This document shows, in pieces, positions 1 to 3,968 of a stretch of 5,805 bases of DNA. Origin of the DNA: JAKBCQ01 sp021807585. Lineage in GTDB: Bacteria > Planctomycetota > Planctomycetia > Isosphaerales > Isosphaeraceae. The notes under the pieces were generated by a model. It did not search any database, had not been told where the DNA came from, and was given only the letters and a program-made list of their open reading frames with translations. The stretch spans positions 1-5,805 of the forward strand of contig DAHWFG010000657.1 of assembly GCA_027325115.1 (NCBI GenBank), written 5' to 3'. The translations under genes were made by a program, and so were the position numbers. Position 1 is the first letter of the stretch. Every line of letters begins with the position of its first letter.

Positions 1-173
1 GCGAGGCAAACAAGCCCCGTCGTCAGCAACGTTTCGCAAGCGACCCGCCCGCGCGGATCTTGCGCCAAAATCGCGTCGAGTACGCCGTCCGAAATCTGAT
101 CGGCCATCTTATCGGGATGACCCATCGAAACCGATTCGCTAGTAAAAAGATAGCGATCTTTAATATGAGACAC
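1..173 (-). CDS. metK: S-adenosylmethionine synthetase, N-terminal fragment (runs off left edge)
   Basis: MetK makes S-adenosylmethionine from methionine and ATP in the cytoplasm. Only about the first 57 codons are in the window; the rest lies beyond base 1. The visible protein opens VSHIKDRYLFTSESVSMGHP and continues with DKMADQISDGVLDAILAQ and RVACETLLTTGLV. This is the family's N-terminal signature: FTSESVS, the GHPDK loop whose His and Asp contact ATP/Mg in the family, and the RVACET segment with its conserved Glu. The start chosen is GTG at 173-171, because the family homology begins within a few residues of it and a GGAG lies about 10 bases upstream on the minus strand; no in-frame ATG fits before the conserved block. 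Odd point: the residue before GHPDK is Met instead of the usual Glu, which I recall from planctomycete MetK. The gene is divergent from rplY. Identification is near certain; the exact start slightly less so. Confidence 0.96.
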   Translation of the reverse strand, partial: MSHIKDRYLFTSESVSMGHPDKMADQISDGVLDAILAQDPRGRVACETLLTTGLVCL

Positions 174-244
174 CGTTGGCTTTCTCCGTCGTCTGCGGTT
201 GGGTTCGAGCGTCTAAAAGGTTACGCCGGCCGCTCCGTCCCTGA

Positions 245-274
245 CGCGTCGACGCGAATCGATCCTCGATTCTA
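245..274 (-). promoter_or_regulatory. Inverted-repeat cluster with weak -10 candidate upstream of metK
   Basis: CGCGTCGACGCG at 245-256 is a perfect 12-bp palindrome. It is followed directly by GAATCGA-TCC-TCGATTC (256-272), a perfect 7-bp inverted repeat with a 3-base loop. Read on the minus strand, TAGAAT (274-269) resembles a -10 hexamer and overlaps the right arm; no good -35 lies at the right distance (TTCCGT at 297-292 is poor). If the promoter is real, the metK leader would be about 90 bases long. The repeats could be an operator or leader hairpins, or simply reflect the very CGATCG-rich composition. Confidence 0.25.
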
Positions 275-435
275 GCGAAGGAGACGGGGGAACGGAAGAT
301 CGCGCCGCGGGGAGTCGGTTGATCAACGCCGGCGGGTTCCGATCGCGCGTGGTTCGGCTTATCGACGTCTACGTGCTTCCGGAGCGTCCGTGATCCGTCG
401 AATCCCAAGTTTCTCAAATTCGTCAAGCTTTCCTC

Positions 436-464
436 TTGCGAAGCGACGGCGGGGTCGAAATAAT
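436..464 (+). promoter_or_regulatory. Sigma70-type promoter candidate for the rplY-pth operon
   Basis: TTGCGA (436-441) and AATAAT (459-464) are separated by exactly 17 bases. They match the TTGACA/TATAAT consensus at 4 of 6 and 5 of 6 positions. Transcription would start near 471, about 47 bases before the rplY ATG. This is the best promoter-like pair I see in the divergent region. Planctomycete promoters are poorly characterised, so the call rests on general bacterial consensus. Confidence 0.45.
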
Positions 465-474
465 GTCGTTTTTC

Positions 475-499
475 GCGGCGCCGTGGGTGCCGCTCTTTT
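475..499 (+). promoter_or_regulatory. GC-rich leader hairpin with T-rich tail before rplY
   Basis: GCGGCGCC (475-482), loop GTG (483-485) and GGTGCCGC (486-493) form an 8-bp stem with one G-U pair. TCTTTTC follows, then ATTT. The shape resembles a rho-independent terminator or attenuator. It ends about 24 bases before the rplY start and would lie at the extreme 5' end of the RNA if the promoter at 436-464 is used. It could be an attenuator, a terminator of an upstream leader transcript, or a 5' stabilising hairpin. Confidence 0.4.
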
Positions 500-517
500 C
501 ATTTAGGCGTGGACAGC

Positions 518-1192
518 ATGGCGGACGTTTTCAAAATTGCGGTACAAACGCGGGACTCGGCCCGAAACAAAGGGACGGGGACTCGCGTCGCTCGTCGGCT
601 GCGGGCGTCGGGTCGCATCCCGGCGATCGTTTACGGGCACAAACAAACGCCCCAACCGATCAGCCTGGCTCGCGACGACGCCTGGGAGATCCTCAAGCGA
701 TCGACCCATCTCGCCGAGCTCAACGACGGTCAAAAAGCGGAAATGGTCTTGATCCGCGAGATCCAATGGGATCACCTGGGTAAAGAGATCATCCACCTCG
801 ATTTTTCCCGAGTCGACGTGGGAGAATCGATCGAAACCGAAGTGCGGATCGAATTTCGAGGCGTGGCCGCGGGGGTGAACGAAGGGGGCGTTTACGAGGC
901 GTTGTTGCACGACATCTCGGTGACGTGCCGCGCCGATGCAATCCCCGAATCGATCCGCGTCGACGTGAGCGGGTTGCACCTGGGACAGGCGATTCATATT
1001 CGCGATCTCGTTCCTCCCGCGGGGGTGACGATCGACGCCGATCCCGATCAGCTCGTGGCGCACGTGATCAGCCGCGCCGCCGAGGTGGCGCCGACCGAAG
1101 CCGCCGCGGAAACGGGGACTCAACCCGAACTGATTCGCGCTCGCCCCGACGAGAAGGGGGAGGAAGCGGACAAGGGGAAAGACAAGAAGTAA
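518..1192 (+). CDS. rplY: 50S ribosomal protein L25 / Ctc family (TL5-type two-domain form)
   Basis: L25/TL5/Ctc binds 5S rRNA in the large ribosomal subunit; in some bacteria the long form is a general stress protein (Ctc). The 224-residue product has the family's N-terminal 5S-binding beta-barrel. Its hallmark RVARRLRASGRIPAIVYG lies at about residues 23-40, followed by a strand-rich segment to about 95 (EIIHLDFSRVDVGE). A second TL5-type domain (about 96-190) includes GVYEALLHDISVTC and IRVDVSGLHLGQAIHIRDL. The tail (about 190-224) is rich in Ala, Glu and Lys, ends KGKDKK and is probably disordered. At 224 residues it is the long form, not the short form of about 95 residues found in E. 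coli. I chose ATG 518 (MADVFK); an in-frame GTG at 509 would add three residues but has no better ribosome site. The site for 518 is weak (AGG about 10 bases upstream). It is followed by pth after 66 bp, a common pairing. Confidence 0.95.
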   Translation: MADVFKIAVQTRDSARNKGTGTRVARRLRASGRIPAIVYGHKQTPQPISLARDDAWEILKRSTHLAELNDGQKAEMVLIREIQWDHLGKEIIHLDFSRVDVGESIETEVRIEFRGVAAGVNEGGVYEALLHDISVTCRADAIPESIRVDVSGLHLGQAIHIRDLVPPAGVTIDADPDQLVAHVISRAAEVAPTEAAAETGTQPELIRARPDEKGEEADKGKDKK

Positions 1193-1198
1193 ACATAG

Positions 1199-1222
1199 CG
1201 TGATTCGGCCGGAGCGATCACG
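1199..1222 (+). other. Small inverted repeat between rplY and pth
   Basis: CGTGAT (1199-1204) and ATCACG (1217-1222) are perfect complements, and an extra CG/CG pair is possible inside after a one-base bulge. No T-tract follows, so it is not a standard intrinsic terminator. It starts seven bases after the rplY stop. It may be a processing or 3'-end structure, or chance. Confidence 0.25.
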
Positions 1223-1258
1223 GTCGAGGGGAATGCGAGCCGCGGCGCGGGCGAGTTC

Positions 1259-1831
1259 ATGGTCAAGCTTGTCGTCGGCCTGGGGAATCCCGGGTCCAAA
1301 TACGAGAGAACACGACACAACATCGGCTTTGAGGTCGTCGATCGCATCGCCGCGGGGGGCTCGGGGGTGACGTTCGGTCGGAAGCATGAGGGAATGTTCG
1401 CCGAAACCGAGATCAATCATCATCGGATTTGGTTGCTCAAACCCGAGACTTTCATGAATTTGAGCGGACGATCGGTCGCGCGGGCGCTCAAGTTTTTGGA
1501 GGGAGATCTGGCGAATTTGTTGGTCGTTTGCGATGATTTGAATCTTCCCCTGGGCAAGCTGCGGATTCGAAAATCGGGTTCCGACGGCGGCCAGAAGGGT
1601 TTGCGCGATATCACGGCGCATCTTGGCGGCGACCAATACGCTCGATTGCGGATCGGCGTCGGCGACCCTGGGGAGCGGGACGCGGCCGATTTTGTCTTGA
1701 GTCGATTCCGTCCCGCCGAACTCCCCGTGATCGAAGACGCGCTGATCCTCGCCACCCAGGCCGTCGCGGTTTGGGTTACGCAGGGAATCGACGCCGCGAT
1801 GAATCGCTTCAACGGTCCCGCGACGGGCTAG
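1259..1831 (+). CDS. pth: Peptidyl-tRNA hydrolase
   Basis: Pth cleaves the ester bond of peptidyl-tRNAs released from stalled ribosomes and so recycles tRNA in the cytoplasm. The 190-residue product is close to the usual length (E. coli about 194). It opens MVKLVVGLGNPGSKYERTRH: Asn10 and catalytic His20 sit at the family positions. KPETFMNLSG supplies Asn67, and VVCDDLNLPLGKLR supplies Asp92, which corresponds to the Asp that orients the catalytic His. The substrate loop reads SDGGQKGLRDI (about 108-118), where E. coli has GGHNGLKD, so the usual His-Asn pair is Gln-Lys here. I believe this variant occurs in other Pth proteins, so I expect an active enzyme. ATG 1259 starts directly at the homology; its ribosome site is weak (GCGAG just upstream). 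The gene sits between L25 and S6 genes. Confidence 0.97.
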   Translation: MVKLVVGLGNPGSKYERTRHNIGFEVVDRIAAGGSGVTFGRKHEGMFAETEINHHRIWLLKPETFMNLSGRSVARALKFLEGDLANLLVVCDDLNLPLGKLRIRKSGSDGGQKGLRDITAHLGGDQYARLRIGVGDPGERDAADFVLSRFRPAELPVIEDALILATQAVAVWVTQGIDAAMNRFNGPATG

Positions 1832-1881
1832 CCCGAACCGAAGGGACGACTCTTAACCGACACCGAACCGCCACTTAACCG
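1815..1881 (+). promoter_or_regulatory. rpsF leader: stem-loop with CCG-containing internal loop plus imperfect repeats
   Basis: GTCCC (1815-1819) can pair with GGGAC (1843-1847). Inside it CGGG-CTAG-CCCG (1824-1835) forms a second stem over the pth stop codon, leaving an internal loop AACCGAA (1836-1842) on the 3' side. Downstream, CCGAACCG recurs (1833-1840 and 1863-1870) and CTTAACCG recurs (1852-1859 and 1874-1881), the last touching the Shine-Dalgarno sequence GGAGG (1881-1885). In several bacteria the rpsF leader binds the S6:S18 complex through a stem with an unpaired CCG. Whether this is such a site is my inference; the composition is CCG-rich anyway. Confidence 0.25.
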
Positions 1882-1894
1882 GAGGCTTTGTAGC

Positions 1895-2305
1895 TTGTCC
1901 GAGAACACATATGAGGGGATGTTTGTGCTGGATAGCAATAAGGTCGCCGTCAATTGGGACGAGACCGTCCAGCATGTGCACGGGATTTTGACGCGCAATC
2001 AGGCGTCGATCGTCGCGAGCCGGCAGTGGGACGAGCGTCGGCTCGCGTACCCGATCAACGGTCATAAGAAGGGAACATACCTTCTTACGTATTTTAAATC
2101 GGGGGGTGAGAACATCAAGAACATCGTGCACGATTGCGGATTGAGCGACGTAATCTTGCGCGAGTTGATTTTGAAGGTTCATCCCAAGCTCGTCGAGCAC
2201 CTGGTGAATCAGGCGATGACTTCGACGCCGAGCGTCGAAAGCGAGGACGAGCAGCGCGACGAGGAGCAATACGACCGGCCGCGGCGGCGGCGTCGCGACG
2301 AGTGA
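1895..2305 (+). CDS. rpsF: 30S ribosomal protein S6
   Basis: S6 binds the central domain of 16S rRNA together with S18 in the small subunit. The 136-residue product has the S6 fold: first strand YEGMFVLDSNKV (about 6-17), a helix (VNWDETVQHVHGILT), then the conserved WDERRLAYPINGHKKGTYLL block (about 48-67) and a closing helix and strand region. The C-terminal tail after about residue 108 is charged, acidic first (SEDEQRDEEQYD) and then basic (RPRRRRRDE), and is probably flexible. The start is TTG 1895: it gives the full first strand, GGAGG at 1881-1885 lies 9 bases upstream, and the next in-frame ATG (1919) would cut that strand. The leader at 1832-1894 carries repeats that may be regulatory. 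The S6 partner gene rpsR, often next door, is absent between here and dnaB. Confidence 0.96.
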   Translation: MSENTYEGMFVLDSNKVAVNWDETVQHVHGILTRNQASIVASRQWDERRLAYPINGHKKGTYLLTYFKSGGENIKNIVHDCGLSDVILRELILKVHPKLVEHLVNQAMTSTPSVESEDEQRDEEQYDRPRRRRRDE

Positions 2306-2375
2306 GCGTTCGATCGCGGCGGGGCGGGGATCGAAGCGATCTCCGGCGGTCGCGGGGAATGTTCGGGTTTGGTCG

Positions 2376-2395
2376 CGGGTCGCTTGAGCGACCCG
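2376..2395. promoter_or_regulatory. Perfect inverted repeat upstream of ssb
   Basis: CGGGTCGCT (2376-2384), TG, AGCGACCCG (2387-2395) form a perfect 9-bp inverted repeat, or as RNA an 8-bp stem closed by a TTGA tetraloop. It lies 71 bases after the rpsF stop and 85 bases before the ssb ATG. No T-tract follows, so as a terminator it would be atypical. Its centre overlaps the -35 candidate TTGAGC (2384-2389), so it could be an operator. Confidence 0.4.
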
Positions 2396-2412
2396 ACGAG
2401 ACATGCTAGCGT
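2384..2412 (+). promoter_or_regulatory. Weak promoter candidate for ssb
   Basis: TTGAGC (2384-2389) and TAGCGT (2407-2412) are 17 bases apart; the -10 is preceded by TGC. They match consensus at about 4 and 3 of 6 positions. TAGAAT at 2412-2417 is a better -10 word but lies too far from this -35. The position in the 175-bp rpsF-ssb gap, the widest gap within the block, makes a separate ssb promoter plausible. Confidence 0.25.
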
Positions 2413-2480
2413 AGAATCGGTACAACCGTTTACACTTGGCTTGATCATGACTCGCTTTGACGAAGCAGGGGGGTGCGCCG

Positions 2481-3062
2481 ATGGCGGATTTGAACAAGGT
2501 TTTCTTGATCGGACGATTGACGCAGGATCCCGATCTCCGCTGGACGGCGGGGGGCGCGGCGGTCACCGACATTCGTCTTGCGACGAGCCGTTCGTGGACG
2601 AGCAAGGACGGCGAGCGCAAGGAGGAAACGTTATTCATCGACGTCACGGTATGGAATCGCCAGGCCGAGAATTGTTGCCAGTATCTCCGCAAGGGGCGGT
2701 TGGTTCACGTCGAGGGGTATCTCAAATCGGAAAGTTGGGAAACGTCGACGGGAGAGAAACGAAACAAGGTGAAGGTCGAGGCCGAACGCGTTCAATTTCT
2801 CGAACGGCGCGATGAGGCCGGCGCTCCAGGGGTCGGTTCGCCGCCGCACGAGGAGGACGAATTCGCTCCCCCTCCCGCGCGTGAGCCTCGTCGATCGGCG
2901 CCCGCCGCCGAATACCCCGCGCGACCGGCGCAGCCCGCTCCCTCAAACGGTCGTCAGGGTTCGGGATACGCCCCCCCCGCTTCGGCGCCGCAGCGACGAC
3001 CCGCTCCTCCCCCCCCGCCGAGCGATCTCGACGAATCCGAGGAAGAAGATATTCCGTTTTGA
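2481..3062 (+). CDS. ssb: Single-stranded DNA-binding protein
   Basis: SSB coats single-stranded DNA at replication forks and repair sites and recruits partner enzymes through its C-terminal tip. The 193-residue product has an OB fold at about residues 4-108: LNKVFLIGRLTQDPDLRWT, the aromatic Trp39 in SRSWTSKDGER, FIDVTVWNRQAE and GRLVHVEGYLKSESW. A Pro/Ala/Arg-rich disordered linker (about 111-180) follows, then the acidic tip DLDESEEEDIPF, whose DIPF ending is the classic partner-binding motif. ATG 2481 is chosen because MADLNKVFLIG is the usual opening and a G-rich ribosome site (AGGGGGG, 2467-2473) lies 7 bases upstream. An in-frame TTG at 2457 would add eight residues without family support. 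The pairing rpsF-ssb is widespread; dnaB downstream acts at the same fork. Confidence 0.97.
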   Translation: MADLNKVFLIGRLTQDPDLRWTAGGAAVTDIRLATSRSWTSKDGERKEETLFIDVTVWNRQAENCCQYLRKGRLVHVEGYLKSESWETSTGEKRNKVKVEAERVQFLERRDEAGAPGVGSPPHEEDEFAPPPAREPRRSAPAAEYPARPAQPAPSNGRQGSGYAPPASAPQRRPAPPPPPSDLDESEEEDIPF

Positions 3063-3067
3063 TCCGG

Positions 3068-3119
3068 TTGATGCGACGATTCACCGCAATCTATTTTGTA
3101 TTGATATCTTGAATCGATA
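3068..3119 (+). promoter_or_regulatory. AT-rich pocket with weak promoter and hairpin, upstream of rplI
   Basis: The ssb-rplI gap (96 bp to the chosen rplI start) contains an AT-rich stretch unlike its surroundings. TTGATG (3068-3073) and TATTTT (3092-3097) are 18 bases apart, each 4 of 6 to consensus. TATTGAT (3099-3105) and ATCGATA (3113-3119) can pair as a 7-bp stem with one G-U. Either an internal promoter for rplI-dnaB or a weak 3'-end structure of ssb would fit; both are tentative. Confidence 0.25.
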
Positions 3120-3158
3120 CGACGTGTGATCGATTCCCTCTGGGAGTGTTTCGGAATC

Positions 3159-3800
3159 ATGGCCAAGACGACCGAGAAGAAAGCCGCTGCGAAGCCCAAG
3201 AAAAAAGCCGCCGCGGATTCGAAAGCGAAGGGAAAAGGCGCCGCGACGAAAGCCGTCGCGGTGAACGAGCCGCCGCGTCAACCGGGGGTCGAGCGACGCA
3301 AAAATCATCCCACACGCGCCGTGGGGGGACATATGGAAGTCCTTCTAACGCAAGCGGTTCCGTTCGTGGGCAAACCCGGAGAGCTCGTCAAGGTGCGACC
3401 CGGATTCGCGCGCAATTACCTGTTGCCGCACGGCATGGCCACGTTCGCGACGCCGCACAACCTGCGGATCGTCGAGAAGCATCGCAAGCGGTTGCAGGCG
3501 ATCGAAGAGGCTCGCCGCACCGATCTGATGAACCTCTCGGCGCAAATCGCGCGCACGTCGATCAAGATCGAAGCGAACGGCAACGCCGAGGGTTACTTGT
3601 ACGGCTCGGTGAACGCCGAGCTCATCGCCGCGGGGCTCAAGGCGCGGAATCTCGCGGTCGACGCGAACAACGTGCGAATCGAGGGTCCGCTTAAAGAGCA
3701 CGGACGGTATATTATCAAGGTGCACCTTGCGCCCGAGATCGATACCGAGTTCGAGCTTTGGGTTGTTCCGCCGCTGGAAGGTGCCGAGGGATCGGTTTGA
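3159..3800 (+). CDS. rplI: 50S ribosomal protein L9 with Lys/Ala-rich N-terminal extension
   Basis: L9 binds 23S rRNA near the base of the L1 stalk and helps keep the reading frame. Residues 59-213 match a full-length L9: MEVLLTQAVPFVGKPGELVK, then VRPGFARNYLLPHGMAT, the long central helix (about 93-125, RIVEKHRKRLQAIEEARRTD), and the C-terminal domain with GNAEGYLYGSVNAELI, ending near DTEFELWVVP. The usual length is about 150 residues. The 58 residues before Met59 are additional: a Lys/Ala-rich basic stretch (about 3-34), then PPRQPGVERRKNHPTRAVGG. I recall similar extensions in planctomycete L9, and the open frame has no stop here, so I chose ATG 3159 (MAKTTEKK; a GGAG lies about 12 bases upstream). 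An in-frame GTG at 3126 would add 11 unlikely residues. Met59 (ATG 3333) follows a G-run and is a possible alternative start. dnaB follows after 168 bp. Confidence 0.93.
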   Translation: MAKTTEKKAAAKPKKKAAADSKAKGKGAATKAVAVNEPPRQPGVERRKNHPTRAVGGHMEVLLTQAVPFVGKPGELVKVRPGFARNYLLPHGMATFATPHNLRIVEKHRKRLQAIEEARRTDLMNLSAQIARTSIKIEANGNAEGYLYGSVNAELIAAGLKARNLAVDANNVRIEGPLKEHGRYIIKVHLAPEIDTEFELWVVPPLEGAEGSV

Positions 3801-3891
3801 GCGATCGTCTCGGCTCGCCGCGATCGACCACAACCCCGATTTGGCTGAAGCGTATCGAACCCGCCGTCGATACCATTGTTCAGCGGGCGAC

Positions 3892-3928
3892 GGCGCGATG
3901 TGAATCCGCGCCGATCGTTTTTCGATCG
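3892..3928 (+). promoter_or_regulatory. Tandem hairpins between rplI and dnaB
   Basis: GGCGCG (3892-3897) pairs with CGCGCC (3907-3912). Adding two A-T pairs next to one bulged C leaves a GTGA (GNRA-type) loop. Immediately after, CGATCG-TTTTT-CGATCG (3912-3928) is a second perfect 6-bp inverted repeat, and its T5 loop lies five bases after the first stem. The first stem plus T5 resembles a partial terminator, so the pair may attenuate read-through into dnaB. They end 40 bases before the dnaB ATG. The rest of the 168-bp gap holds another CGATCG pair (3802-3807 and 3821-3826) and no gene. Confidence 0.35.
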
Positions 3929-3968
3929 CGTTCCCTGGTTCAACGATTTGGACGGAGTCTCCCCGACG

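Larger units (their letters stand above)
174..517. other. Divergent intergenic region between metK and rplY (344 bp)
   Basis: No convincing gene lies here. An 88-codon minus-strand open frame (426-160) overlaps the metK start, but its composition looks random and no family is recognisable. The region holds a promoter candidate facing rplY (436-464), a hairpin with a T-rich tail (475-499), a 12-bp palindrome (245-256), an inverted repeat (256-272) and a weak minus-strand -10 candidate for metK (TAGAAT read from 274 to 269). I looked for a SAM-type riboswitch in the metK leader and did not recognise one. Confidence 0.7.

Noticed and set aside
174..270. SAM riboswitch in the metK leader
   Set aside because: I looked for a recognisable SAM-I or SAM-II type core and saw none; only simple palindromes are present.
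160..426. An 88-codon minus-strand frame in the metK-rplY gap
   Set aside because: It overlaps the metK start by 14 bases in another frame, lacks a clear ribosome site and resembles no protein; the region is better read as regulatory.
503..1636. A 377-codon open frame on the minus strand across rplY and pth
   Set aside because: It lies opposite two clearly identified genes, bridges their gap, and has no recognisable domain. Long antisense frames are expected with this codon bias.
1853..2692. A 279-codon minus-strand open frame opposite rpsF and ssb
   Set aside because: It covers two conserved genes and its protein has no family features; it is a shadow of the codon usage.
3876..3968. N-terminal extension of DnaB from TTG 3876
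   Set aside because: The 31 extra residues have no family support, the hairpins lie inside this stretch, and ATG 3969 gives the normal DnaB length.
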